NCBI GenBank assembly: GCA_037893245.1
Contig: JBAIAA010000903.1
Coordinates: 186,001 to 250,000, forward strand
Source: Crossaster papposus
Taxonomy: Eukaryota > Echinodermata > Asteroidea > Velatida > Solasteridae
Direction: 5' to 3'
DNA length: 64,000 nt
Shown here: piece after piece, positions 26,137 to 37,476 of the stretch
Position numbering within the stretch: the first letter of the stretch is position 1
How the letters are laid out: every line of letters starts with the position of its first letter
Position numbers and translations under genes: made by a program
Notes under the pieces: generated by a model
The model's database searches: none
What the model was told of the DNA's origin: nothing
The model's input: the letters and a program-made list of their open reading frames with translations, nothing else

Positions 26137-26149
26137 CCTCGAGATAAAT
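26137..26149 (+). repeat. Truncated spacer (13-bp remnant)
   Basis: Only CCTCGAGATAAAT remains, joined directly to a monomer truncated after GGGAAAGAAG. The AAG shared by monomer (GAAG) and spacer (CAAG) lies at the breakpoint, as expected for a microhomology deletion. Exactly 23 monomers follow before the spacer at 26863. Confidence 0.92.
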
Positions 26150-26862
26150 ATGTAAAGGGAAAGAAGTGTGCATAAGAAATATGTAAAGGGAAAGAAGTGT
26201 GCATAAGAAATATGTAAAGGGAAAGAAGTGTGCATAAGAAATATGTAAAGGGAAAGAAGTGTGCATAAGAAATATGTAAAGGGAAAGAAGTGTGCATAAG
26301 AAATATGTAAAGGGAAAGAAGTGTGCATAAGAAATATGTAAAGGGAAAGAAGTGTGCATAAGAAATATGTAAAGGGAAAGAAGTGTGCATAAGAAATATG
26401 TAAAGGGAAAGAAGTGTGCATAAGAAATATGTAAAGGGAAAGAAGTGTGCATAAGAAATATGTAAAGGGAAAGAAGTGTGCATAAGAAATATGTAAAGGG
26501 AAAGAAGTGTGCATAAGAAATATGTAAAGGGAAAGAAGTGTGCATAAGAAATATGTAAAGGGAAAGAAGTGTGCATAAGAAATATGTAAAGGGAAAGAAG
26601 TGTGCATAAGAAATATGTAAAGGGAAAGAAGTGTGCATAAGAAATATGTAAAGGGAAAGAAGTGTGCATAAGAAATATGTAAAGGGAAAGAAGTGTGCAT
26701 ACGAAATATGTAAAGGGAAAGAAGTGTGCATAAGAAATATGTAAAGGGAAAGAAGTGTGCATAAGAAATATGTAAAGGGAAAGAAGTGTGCATAACAAAT
26801 ATGTAAAGGGAAAGAAGTGTGCATAACAAATATGTAAAGGGAAAGAAGTGTGCATAAAAAAT

Positions 26863-26898
26863 AAACACATGATGTGGGAACAAGCCCTCGAGTTAAAT
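26863..26898 (+). repeat. 36-bp spacer, type B
   Basis: Preceded by two TAACAAAT monomers and a TAAAAAATAAAC junction. It opens the mosaic domain. The next spacer is 18 monomers away. Confidence 0.97.
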
Positions 26899-27456
26899 AT
26901 GTAAAGGGAAAGAAGTGTGCATAAGAAATATGTAAAGGGAAAGAAGTGTGCATAAGAAATATGTAAAGGGAAAGAAGTGTGCATAAGAAATATGTAAAGG
27001 GAAAGAGGTGTGCATAAGAAATATGTAAAGGGAAAGAAGTGTGCATCAGAAATGTGTAAAGGGAAAGAAGTGTGCATAAGAAATATGTAAAGGGAAAGAA
27101 GTGTGCATACGAAATATGTAAAGGGAAAGAAGTGTGCATAAGAAATATGTAAAGGGAAAGAAGTGTGCATAAGAAATATGTAAAGGGAAAGAAGTGTGCA
27201 TAATAAATATGTAAAGGGAAAGAAGTGTGCATAATAAATATGTAAAGGGAAAGAAGTGTGCATAAGAAATATGTAAAGGGAAAGAAGTGTGCATAAGAAA
27301 TATGTAAAGGGAAAGAAGTGTGCATAAGCAATATGTAAAGGGAAAGAAGTGTGCATAAGAAATATGTAAAGGGAAAGAAGTGTGCATAAGAAATATGTAA
27401 AGGGAAAGAAGTGTGCATAATAAATATGTAAAGGGAAAGAAGTGTGCATAAGAAAT

Positions 27457-27492
27457 AAACACATGATGTGGGAACAAGCCCTCGAGTTAAAT
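27457..27492 (+). repeat. 36-bp spacer, type B
   Basis: Preceded by a TAATAAAT monomer. Next spacer after 23 monomers. The block after it resembles the block after 28862 (AAATAAG variant at +389 in both). Confidence 0.97.
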
Positions 27493-28205
27493 ATGTAAAG
27501 GGAAAGAAGTGTGCATAAGAAATATGTAAAGGGAAAGAAGTGTGCATAAGAAATATGTAAAGGGAAAGAAGTGTGCATAAGAAATATGTAAAGGGAAAGA
27601 AGTGTGCATAAGAAATATGTAAAGGGAAAGAAGTGTGCATAAGAAATATGTAAAGGGAAAGAAGTGTGCATAAGAAATATGTAAAGGGAAAGAAGTGTGC
27701 ATAAGAAATATGTAAAGGGAAAGAAGTGTGCATAAGAAATATGTAAAGGGAAAGAAGTGTGCATAAGAAATATGTAAAGGGAAAGAAGTGTGCATAAGAA
27801 ATATGTAAAGGGAAAGAAGTGTGCATAAGAAATATGTAAAGGGAAATAAGTGTGCATAAGAAATATGTAAAGGGAAAGAAGTGTGCATAAGAAATATGTA
27901 AAGGGAAAGAAGTGTGCATAAGAAATATGTAAAGGGAAAGAAGTGTGCATAAGAAATATGTAAAGGGAAAGAAGTGTGCATAAGAAATATGTAAAGGGAA
28001 AGAAGTGTGCATAAGAAATATGTAAAGGGAAAGAAGTGTGCATACGAAATATGTAAAGGGAAAGAAGTGTGCATAAGAAATATGTAAAGGGAAAGAAGTG
28101 TGCATAAGAAATATGTAAAGGGAAAGAAGTGTGCATAACAAATATGTAAAGGGAAAGAAGTGTGCATAACAAATATGTAAAGGGAAAGAAGTGTGCATAA
28201 AAAAT

Positions 28206-28241
28206 AAACACATGATGTGGGAACAAGCCCTCGAGTTAAAT
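28206..28241 (+). repeat. 36-bp spacer, type B
   Basis: Second spacer with the paired TAACAAAT and TAAAAAATAAAC upstream signature, 1,343 bp after the first. Next spacer after 20 monomers. Confidence 0.97.
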
Positions 28242-28861
28242 ATGTAAAGGGAAAGAAGTGTGCATAAGAAATATGTAAAGGGAAAGAAGTGTGCATAAGA
28301 AATATGTAAAGGGAAAGAAGTGTGCATAAGAAATATGTAAAGGGAAAGAGGTGTGCATAAGAAATATGTAAAGGGAAAGAAGTGTGCATCAGAAATGTGT
28401 AAAGGGAAAGAAGTGTGCATAAGAAATATGTAAAGGGAAAGAAGTGTGCATAAGAAATATGTAAAGGGAAAGAAGTGTGCATAAGAAATATGTAAAGGGA
28501 AAGAAGTGTGCATAAGAAATATGTAAAGGGAAAGAAGTGTGCATAATAAATATGTAAAGGGAAAGAAGTGTGCATAATAAATATGTAAAGGGAAAGAAGT
28601 GTGCATAAGAAATATGTAAAGGGAAAGAAGTGTGCATAAGAAATATGTAAAGGGAAAGAAGTGTGCATAAGCAATATGTAAAGGGAAAGAAGTGTGCATA
28701 AGAAATATGTAAAGGGAAAGAAGTGTGCATAAGAAATATGTAAAGGGAAAGAAGTGTGCATAAGAAATATGTAAAGGGAAAGAAGTGTGCATAATAAATA
28801 TGTAAAGGGAAAGAAGTGTGCATAATAAATATGTAAAGGGAAAGAAGTGTGCATAAGAAAT

Positions 28862-28897
28862 AAACACATGATGTGGGAACAAGCCCTCGAGTTAAAT
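28862..28897 (+). repeat. 36-bp spacer, type B
   Basis: Preceded by two TAATAAAT monomers. Next spacer after 31 monomers. Confidence 0.97.
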
Positions 28898-29858
28898 ATG
28901 TAAAGGGAAAGAAGTGTGCATAAGAAATATGTAAAGGGAAAGAAGTGTGCATAAGAAATATGTAAAGGGAAAGAAGTGTGCATAAGAAATATGTAAAGGG
29001 AAAGAAGTGTGCATAAGAAATATGTAAAGGGAAAGAAGTGTGCATAACAAATATGTAAAGGGAAAGAAGTGTGCATAAGAAATATGTAAAGGGAAAGAAG
29101 TGTGCATAAGAAATATGTAAAGGGAAAGAAGTGTGCATAAGAAATATGTAAAGGGAAAGAAGTGTGCATAAGAAATATGTAAAGGGAAAGAAGTGTGCAT
29201 AAGAAATATGTAAAGGGAAAGAAGTGTGCATAAGAAATATGTAAAGGGAAATAAGTGTGCATAAGAAATATGTAAAGGGAAAGAAGTGTGCATAAGAAAT
29301 ATGTAAAGGGAAAGAGGTGTGCATAAGAAATATGTAAAGGGAAAGAAGTGTGCATAAGAAATATGTAAAGGGAAAGAAGTGTGCATAAGAAATATGTAAA
29401 GGGAAAGAAGTGTGCATAAGAAATATGTAAAGGGAAAGAAGTGTGCATAAGAAATATGTAAAGGGAAAGAAGTGTGCTTAAGAAATATGTGAAGGGAAAG
29501 AAGTGTGCATAAGAAATATGTAAAGGGAAAGAAGTGTGCATAAGAAATATGTAAAGGGAAAGAAGTGTGCATAAGAAATATGTAAAGGGAAAGAAGTGTG
29601 CATAAGAAATATGTAAAGGGAAACAAGTGTGCATAAGAAATATGTAAAGGGAAAGAAGTGTGCATAAGAAATATGTAAAGGGAAAGAAGTGTGCATAAGA
29701 AATATGTAAAGGGAAAGAAGTGTGCATAAGAAATATGTAAAGGGAAAGAAGTGTGCATAAGAAATATGTAAAGGGAAAGAAGTGTGCATAAGAAATATGT
29801 AAAGGGAAAGAAGTGTGCATAATAAATATGTAAAGGGAAAGAAGTGTGCATAAGAAAT

Positions 29859-29894
29859 AAACACATGATGTCGGGACAAGCCCTCGAGTTAAAT
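29859..29894 (+). repeat. 36-bp spacer, type A
   Basis: The only type A spacer between 12.4 and 36.5 kb. A TAATAAAT monomer lies immediately upstream. Next spacer after 14 monomers. Confidence 0.97.
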
Positions 29895-30328
29895 ATGTAA
29901 AGGGAAAGAAGTGTGCATAAGAAATATGTAAAGGGAAAGAAGTGTGCATAAGAAATATGTAAAGGGAAAGAAGTGTGCATAAGAAATATGTAAAGGGAAA
30001 GAAGTGTGCATAATAAATATGTAAAGGGAAAGAAGTGTGCATAAGAAATATGTAAAGGGAAAGAAGTGTGCATAAGAAATATGTAAAGGGAAAGAAGTGT
30101 GCATAAGAAATATGTAAAGGGAAAGAAGTGTGCATAAGAAATATGTAAAGGGAAAGAAGTGTGCATAAGAAATATGTAAAGGGAAAGAAGTGTGCATAAG
30201 AAATATGTAAAGGGAAAGAAGTGTGCATAACAAATATGTAAAGGGAAAGAAGTGTGCATAACAAATATGTAAAGGGAAAGAAGTGTGCATAACAAATATG
30301 TAAAGGGAAAGAAGTGTGCATAAGAAAT

Positions 30329-30364
30329 AAACACATGATGTGGGAACAAGCCCTCGAGTTAAAT
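30329..30364 (+). repeat. 36-bp spacer, type B
   Basis: Preceded by three consecutive TAACAAAT monomers. Next spacer after 19 monomers. Confidence 0.97.
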
Positions 30365-30953
30365 ATGTAAAGGGAAAGAAGTGTGCATAAGAAATATGTA
30401 AAGGGAAAGAAGTGTGCATAAGAAATATGTAAAGGGAAAGAAGTGTGCATAAGAAATATGTAAAGGGAAAGAAGTGTGCCTAAGAAATATGTAAAGGGAA
30501 AGAATTGTGCATCAGAAATTTGTAAAGGGAAAGAAGTGTGCATAAGAAATATGTAAAGGGAAAGAAGTGTGCATAAGAAATATGTAAAGGGAAAGAAGTG
30601 TGCATAAGAAATATGTAAAGGGAAAGAAGTGTGCATAAGAAATATGTAAAGGGAAAGAAGTGTGCATAATAAATATGTAAAGGGAAAGAAGTGTGCATAA
30701 TAAATATGTAAAGGGAAAGAAGTGTGCATAAGAAATATGTAAAGGGAAAGAAGTGTGCATAAGAAATATGTAAAGGGAAAGAAGTGTGCATAAGCAATAT
30801 GTAAAGGGAAAGAAGTGTGCATAAGAAATATATAAAGGGAAAGAAGTGTGCATAAGAAAAATGTAAAGGGAAATAAGGGTGCATAAGAAATATGTAAAGG
30901 GAAAGAAGTGTGCATAAGAAATATGTAAAGGGAAGGAAGTGTGCATAAGAAAT

Positions 30954-30989
30954 AAACACATGATGTGGGAACAAGCCCTCGAGTTAAAT
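30954..30989 (+). repeat. 36-bp spacer, type B
   Basis: Preceded by a GGAAGGAAG monomer and followed by TACAAAAT at +152. The same pair of marks flanks the spacer at 32829. Next spacer after 19 monomers. Confidence 0.97.
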
Positions 30990-31578
30990 ATGTAAAGGGA
31001 AAGAAGTGTGCATAAGAAATATGTAAAGGGAAAGAAGTGTGCATAAGAAATATGTAAAGGGAAAGAAGTGTGCATAAGAAATATGTAAAGGGAAAGAAGT
31101 GTGCATACAAAATATGTAAAGGGAAAGAAGTGTGCATAAGAAATATGTAAAGGGAAAGAAGTGTGCATAAGAAATATGTAAAGGGAAAGAAGTGTGCATA
31201 AGAAATATGTAAAGGGAAAGAAGTGTGCATAAGAAATATGTAAAGGGAAAGAAGTGTGCATAAGAAATATGTAAAGGGAAAGAAGTGTGCATAAGACATA
31301 TGTAAAGGGAAAGAAGTGTGCATAAGAAATATGTAAAGGGAAAGAAGTGTGCATAAGAAATATGTAAAGGGAAAGAAGTGTGCATAAGAAATATGTAAAG
31401 GGAAAGAAGTGTGCATACGAAATATGTAAAGGGAAAGAAGTGTGCATAAGAAATATGTAAAGGGAAAGAAGTGTGCATAAGAAATATGTAAAGGGAAAGA
31501 AGTGTGCATAACAAATATGTAAAGGGAAAGAAGTGTGCATAACAAATATGTAAAGGGAAAGAAGTGTGCATAAAAAAT

Positions 31579-31614
31579 AAACACATGATGTGGGAACAAG
31601 CCCTCGAGTTAAAT
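31579..31614 (+). repeat. 36-bp spacer, type B
   Basis: Third copy with paired TAACAAAT and TAAAAAATAAAC upstream. Next spacer after only 6 monomers. Confidence 0.97.
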
Positions 31615-31800
31615 ATGTAAAGGGAAAGAAGTGTGCATAAGAAATATGTAAAGGGAAAGAAGTGTGCATAAGAAATATGTAAAGGGAAAGAAGTGTGCAT
31701 AAGAAATATGTAAAGGGAAAGAAGTGTGCATAAGAAATATGTAAAGGGAAAGAAGTGTGCATAATAAATATGTAAAGGGAAAGAAGTGTGCATAAGAAAT

Positions 31801-31836
31801 AAACACATGATGTGGGAACAAGCCCTCGAGTTAAAT
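31801..31836 (+). repeat. 36-bp spacer, type B
   Basis: Preceded by TAATAAAT. A GACATATG monomer follows. Next spacer after 32 monomers, including four consecutive AAATAAG monomers. Confidence 0.97.
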
Positions 31837-32828
31837 ATGTAAAGGGAAAGAAGTGTGCATAAGAAATATGTAAAGGGAAAGAAGTGTGCATAAGACATAT
31901 GTAAAGGGAAAGAAGTGTGCATAAGAAATATGTAAAGGGAAAGAAGTGTGCATAAGAAATATGTAAAGGGAAAGAAGTGTGCATAAGAAATATGTAAAGG
32001 GAAAGAAGTGTGCATAAGAAATATGTAAAGGGAAAGAAGTGTGCATAAGAAATATGTAAAGGGAAAGAAGTGTGCATAAGAAATATGTAAAGGGAAAGAA
32101 GTGTGCATAAGAAATATGTAAAGGGAAAGAAGTGTGCATAAGAAATATGTAAAGGGAAATAAGTGTGCATAAGAAATATGTAAAGGGAAATAAGTGTGCA
32201 TAAGAAATATGTAAAGGGAAATAAGTGTGCATAAGAAATATGTAAAGGGAAATAAGTGTGCATAAGAAATATGTAAAGGGAAAGAAGTGTGCATAAGAAA
32301 TATGTAAAGGGAAAGAAGTGTGCATAAGAAATATGTAAAGGGAAAGAAGTGTGCATAAGAAATATGTAAAGGGAAAGAAGTGTGCATAAGAAATATGTAA
32401 AGGGAAAGAAGTGTGCATAAGAAATATGTAAAGGGAAAGAAGTGTGCATAAGAAATATGTAAAGGGAAAGAAGTGTGCATAAGAAATATGTAAAGGGAAA
32501 GAAGTGTGCATAATAAATATGTAAAGGGAAAGAAGTGTGCATAATAAATATGTAAAGGGAAAGAAGTGTGCATAAGAAATATGTAAAGGGAAAGAAGTGT
32601 GCATAAGAAATATGTAAAGGGAAAGAAGTGTGCATAAGAAAAATGTAAAGGGAAAGAAGTGTGCATAAGAAATATGTAAAGGGAAAGAAGTGTGCATAAG
32701 AAATATGTAAAGGGAAAGAAGTGTGCATAAGAAATATGTAAAGGGAAATAAGTGTGCATAAGAAATATGTAAAGGGAAAGAAGTGTGCATAAGAAATATG
32801 TAAAGGGAAGGAAGTGTGCATAAGAAAT

Positions 32829-32864
32829 AAACACATGATGTGGGAACAAGCCCTCGAGTTAAAT
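32829..32864 (+). repeat. 36-bp spacer, type B
   Basis: Paralogue of the 30954 spacer, 1,875 bp away: GGAAGGAAG upstream, TACAAAAT at +152. Next spacer after 19 monomers. Confidence 0.97.
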
Positions 32865-33453
32865 ATGTAAAGGGAAAGAAGTGTGCATAAGAAATATGTA
32901 AAGGGAAAGAAGTGTGCATAAGAAATATGTAAAGGGAAAGAAGTGTGCATAAGAAATATGTAAAGGGAAAGAAGTGTGCATACAAAATATGTAAAGGGAA
33001 AGAAGTGTGCATAAGAAATATGTAAAGGGAAAGAAGTGTGCATAAGAAATATGTAAAGGGAAAGAAGTGTGCATAAGAAATATGTAAAGGGAAAGAAGTG
33101 TGCATAATAAATATGTAAAGGGAAAGAAGTGTGCATAAGAAATATGTAAAGGGAAAGAAGTGTGCATAAGACATATGTAAAGGGAAAGAAGTGTGCATAA
33201 GAAATATGTAAAGGGAAAGAAGTGTGCATAAGAAATATGTAAAGGGAAAGAAGTGTGCATAAGAAATATGTAAAGGGAAAGAAGTGTGCATACGAAATAT
33301 GTAAAGGGAAAGAAGTGTGCATAAGAAATATGTAAAGGGAAAGAAGTGTGCATAAGAAATATGTAAAGAGAAAGAAGTGTGCATAACAAATATGTAAAGG
33401 GAAAGAAGTGTGCATAACAAATATGTAAAGGGAAAGAAGTGTGCATAAAAAAT

Positions 33454-33488
33454 AAACACATGACGGGGAACAAGCCCTCGAGTTAAAT
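33454..33488 (+). repeat. Spacer, aberrant 35-bp copy (GACGGGGAAC)
   Basis: CATGACGGGGAAC replaces CATGATGTGGGAAC, one base shorter. Fourth copy with the paired TAACAAAT and TAAAAAATAAAC signature upstream. Next spacer after 20 monomers. Confidence 0.95.
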
Positions 33489-34108
33489 ATGTAAAGGGAA
33501 AGAAGTGTGCATAAGAAATATGTAAAGGGAAAGAAGTGTGCATAAGAAATATGTAAAGGGAAAGAAGTGTGCATAAGAAATATGTAAAGGGAAAGAAGTG
33601 TGCATAAGAAATATGTAAAGGGAAAGAAGTGTGCATAAGAAATATGTAAAGGGAAAGAAGTGTGCATCAGAAATGTGTAAAGGGAAAGAAGTGTGCATAA
33701 GAAATATGTAAAGGGAAAGAAGTGTGCATAAGAAATATGTAAAGGGAAAGAAGTGTGCATAAGAAATATGTAAAGGGAAAGAAGTGTGCATAAGAAATAT
33801 GTAAAGGGAAAGAAGTGTGCATAATAAATATGTAAAGGGAAAGAAGTGTGCATAATAAATATGTAAAGGGAAAGAAGTGTGCATAAGAAATATGTAAAGG
33901 GAAAGAAGTGTGCATAAGAAATATGTAAAGGGAAAGAAGTGTGCATAAGCAATATGTAAAGGGAAAGAAGTGTGCATAAGAAATATGTAAAGGGAAAGAA
34001 GTGTGCATAAGAAATATGTAAAGGGACAGAAGTGTGCATAAGAAATATGTAAAGGGAAAGAAGTGTGCATAATAAATATGTAAAGGGAAAGAAGTGTGCA
34101 TAAGAAAT

Positions 34109-34144
34109 AAACACATGATGTGGGAACAAGCCCTCGAGTTAAAT
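34109..34144 (+). repeat. 36-bp spacer, type B
   Basis: TAATAAAT monomer upstream. Next spacer after 23 monomers. Confidence 0.97.
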
Positions 34145-34857
34145 ATGTAAAGGGAAAGAAGTGTGCATAAGAAATATGTAAAGGGAAAGAAGTGTGCATA
34201 AGAAATATGTAAAGGGAAAGAAGTGTGCATAAGAAATATGTAAAGGGAAAGAAGTGTGCATAAGAAATATGTAAAGGGAAAGAAGTGTGCATAAGAAATA
34301 TGTAAAGGGAAAGAAGTGTGCATAAGAAATATGTAAAGGGAAAGAAGTGTGCATAAGAAATATGTAAAGGGAAAGAAGTGTGCATAAGAAATATGTAAAG
34401 GGAAAGAAGTGTGCATAAGAAATATGTAAAGGGAAAGAAGTGTGCATAAGAAATATGTAAAGGGAAAGAAGTGTGCATAAGAAATATGTAAAGGGAAATA
34501 AGTGTGCATAAGAAATATGTAAAGGGAAAGAAGTGTGCATAAGAAATATGTAAAGGGAAAGAAGTGTGAATAAGAAATATGTAAAGGGAAAGAAGTGTGC
34601 ATAAGAAATATGTAAAGGGAAAGAAGTGTGCATAAGAAATATGTAAAGGGAAAGAAGTGTGCATAATAAATATGTAAAGGGAAAGAAGTGTGCATAAGAA
34701 ATATGTAAAGGGAAAGAAGTGTGCATAAGAAATATGTAAAGGGAAAGAAGTGTGCATAAGAAATATGTAAAGGGAAAGAAGTGTGCATAAGAAATATGTA
34801 AAGGGAAAGAAGTGTGCATAAGAAATATGTAAAGGGAAAGAAGTGTGCATAAGAAAT

Positions 34858-34893
34858 AAACACATGATGTTGGAACAAGCCCTCGAGTTAAAT
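34858..34893 (+). repeat. 36-bp spacer, variant GATGTTGGAAC
   Basis: Type B with a G to T change (GTTGGAAC), not seen elsewhere. Two uncommon monomers follow: GAACTGTGC near 34908 and GAATTATG near 34952. Next spacer after 21 monomers. Confidence 0.95.
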
Positions 34894-35544
34894 ATGTAAA
34901 GGGAAAGAACTGTGCATAAGAAATATGTAAAGGGAAAGAAGTGTGCATAAGAATTATGTAAAGGGAAAGAAGTGTGCATAAGAAATATGTAAAGGGAAAG
35001 AAGTGTGCATAAGAAATATGTAAAGGGAAAGAAGTGTGCATAAGAAATATGTAAAGGGAAAGAAGTGTGCATAAGAAATATGTAAAGGGAAAGAAGTGTG
35101 CATAAGAAATATGTAAAGGGAAAGAAGTGTGCATAAGAAATATGTAAAGGGAAAGAAGTGTGCATAAGAAATATGTAAAGGGAAAGAAGTGTGCTTAAGA
35201 AATATGTAAAGGGAAAGAAGTGTGCATAAGAAATATGTAAAGGGAAAGAAGTGTGCATAATAAATATGTAAAGGGAAAGAAGTGTGCATAAGAAATATGT
35301 AAAGGGAAAGAAGTGTGCATAATAAATATGTAAAGGGAAAGAAGTGTGCATAATAAATATGTAAAGGGAAAGAAGTGTGCATAATAAATATGTAAAGGGA
35401 AAGAAGTGTGCATAAGAAATATGTAAAGGGAAAGAAGTGTGCATAAGAAATATGTAAAGGGAAAGAAGTGTGCATAAGAAATATGTAAAGGGAAAGAAGT
35501 GTGCATAAGAAATATGTAAAGGGAAAGAAGTGTGCATAAGAAAT

Positions 35545-35580
35545 AAACACATGATGTGGGAACAAGCCCTCGAGTTAAAT
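35545..35580 (+). repeat. 36-bp spacer, type B
   Basis: Several TAATAAAT monomers lie upstream (35.26-35.39 kb). Next spacer after 30 monomers. Confidence 0.97.
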
Positions 35581-36510
35581 ATGTAAAGGGAAAGAAGTGT
35601 GCATAAGAAATATGTAAAGGGAAAGAAGTGTGCATAAGAAATATGTAAAGGGAAAGAAGTGTGCATAAGAAATATGTAAAGGGAAAGAAGTGTGCATAAG
35701 AAATATGTAAAGGGAAAGAAGTGTGCATAAGAAATATGTAAAGGGAAAGAAGTGTGCATAAGAAATATGTAAAGGGAAAGAAGTGTGCATAAGAAATATG
35801 TAAAGGGGAAGAAGTGTGCATAAGAAATATGTAAAGGGAAAGAAGTGTGCATAAGAAATATGTAAAGGGAAAGAAGTGTGCATAAGAAATATGTAAAGGG
35901 AAAGAAGTGTGCATAAGAAATATGTAAAGGGAAAGAAGTGTGCATAAGATATATGTAAAGGGAAAGAAGTGTGCATAAGAAATATGTAAAGGGAAAGAAG
36001 TGTGCATAAGAAATATGTAAAGGGAAAGAAGTGTGCATAAGAAATATGTAAAGGGAAAGAAGTGTGCATTATAAATATGTAAAGGGAAAGAAGTGTGCAT
36101 AAGAAATATGTAAAGGGAAAGAAGTGTGCATAAGAAATATGTAAAGGGAAAGAAGTGTGCATAAGAAATATGTAAAGGGAAAGAAGTGTGCATAAGAAAT
36201 ATGTAAAGTGAAAGAAGTGTGCATAAGAAATATGTAAAGGGAAAGAAGTGTGCATGAGAAATATGTAAAGGGAAGGAAGTGTGCACAAGAAATATGTAAA
36301 GGGAAAGAAGTGTGCATAAGAAATATGTAAAGGGAAAGAAGTGTGCATAAGAAATATGTAAAGGGAAAGAAGTGTGCATAAGAAATATGTAAAGGGAAAG
36401 AAGTGTGCATAAGAAATATGTAAAGGGAAAGAAGTGTGCATAAGAAATATGTAAAGGGAAAGAAGTGTGCATAAGAAATATGTAAAGGGAAAGAAGTGTG
36501 CATAAGAAAT

Positions 36511-36546
36511 AAACACATGATGTCGGGACAAGCCCTCGAGTTAAAT
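36511..36546 (+). repeat. 36-bp spacer, type A
   Basis: First type A of the right-hand module series, followed by an AAATTTG monomer at about +221. Next spacer after 30 monomers. Confidence 0.97.
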
Positions 36547-37476
36547 ATGTAAAGGGAAAGAAGTGTGCATAAGAAATATGTAAAGGGAAAGAAGTGTGCA
36601 TAAGAAATATGTAAAGGGAAAGAAGTGTGCATAAGAAATATGTAAAGGGAAAGAAGTGTGCATAAGAAATATGTAAAGGGAAAGAAGTGTGCATAAGAAA
36701 TATGTAAAGGGAAAGAAGTGTGCATAAGAAATTTGTAAAGGGAAAGAAGTGTGCATAAGAAATATGTAAAGGGAAAGAAGTGTGCATAAGAAATATGTAA
36801 AGGGAAAGAAGTGTGCATAAGAAATATGTAAAGGGAAAGAAGTGTGCATAAGAAATATGTAAAGGGAAAGAAGTGTGCATAAGAAATATGTAAAGGGAAA
36901 GAAGTGTGCATAAGAAATATGTAAAGGGAAAGAAGTGTGCATAAGAAATATGTAAAGGGAAAGAAGTGTGCATCAGAAATATGTAAAGGGAAAGAAGTGT
37001 GCATAAGCAATATGTAAAGGGAAAGAAGTGTGCATAAGAAATATGTAAAGGGAAAGAAGTGTGCATAAGAAATATGTAAAGGGAAAGAAGTGTGCATAAG
37101 AAATATGTAAAGGGAAAGAAGTGTGCATAAGAAATATGTAAAGGGAAAGAAGTGTGCATAAGAAATATGTAAAGGGAAAGAAGTGTGCATAAGAAATATG
37201 TAAAGGGAAAGAAGTGTGCATAAGAAATATGTAAAGGGAAAAAAGTGTGCATAAGAAATATGTAAAGGGAAAGAAGTGTGCATAAGAAATATGTAAAGGG
37301 AAAGAAGTGTGCATAAGAAATATGTAAAGGGAAAGAAGTGTGCATACGAAAAATGTAAAGGGAAAGAAGTGTGCATAAGAAATATGTAAAGGGAAAGAAG
37401 TGTGCATAAGAAATATGTAAAGGGAAAGAAGTGTGCATAAGAAATATGTAAAGGGAAAGAAGTGTGCATAAGAAAT

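Larger units (their letters stand above)
22588..26700 (+). repeat. Homogenised satellite core, right part
   Basis: About 132 nearly identical monomers continue after the 22551 spacer. Irregularities are a 29-bp monomer at 25639-25667 and a truncated spacer at 26137. Substitution variants begin again at about 26,700 (TACG, then paired TAACAAAT at about 26,793 and 26,824), which marks the edge of the mosaic domain. Confidence 0.9.
26863..29260 (+). repeat. Duplicated segment, offset 1,343-1,405 bp
   Basis: The block from 26863 recurs from 28206. GAGGTG (27005/28348), GCATCAGAAATGTG (about 27046/28389), two TAATAAAT monomers and AGCAATATG (about 27329/28672) match at 1,343 bp. Two extra monomers in the second copy shift later matches (spacer 27457/28862, AAATAAG at +389 in both) to 1,405 bp. 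The TACG near 27109 is not in the second copy. Confidence 0.85.
30954..33488 (+). repeat. Repeated 625-bp block, offset 1,875 bp
   Basis: Spacer-to-spacer block 30954-31578 recurs as 32829-33453. Both are 19 monomers long with TACAAAAT at +152, GACATATG (about 31296/33171), TACG (about 31417/33292) and paired TAACAAAT before the closing spacer. The closing spacer of the second copy is the 35-bp aberrant form. Confidence 0.87.

Noticed and set aside
12059-28882. Minus-strand open frame of 5,607 codons, and others of 5,155 (12759-28226) and 4,799 codons (8173-22572), as giant repeat proteins
   Set aside because: The openness follows from monomer composition: no TTA, CTA or TCA on the + strand. 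All three frames are open at once with the same peptide. The starts are TTG codons inside spacers, frames end at spacer TAA, and no unique domain, promoter or flanking coding sequence exists.
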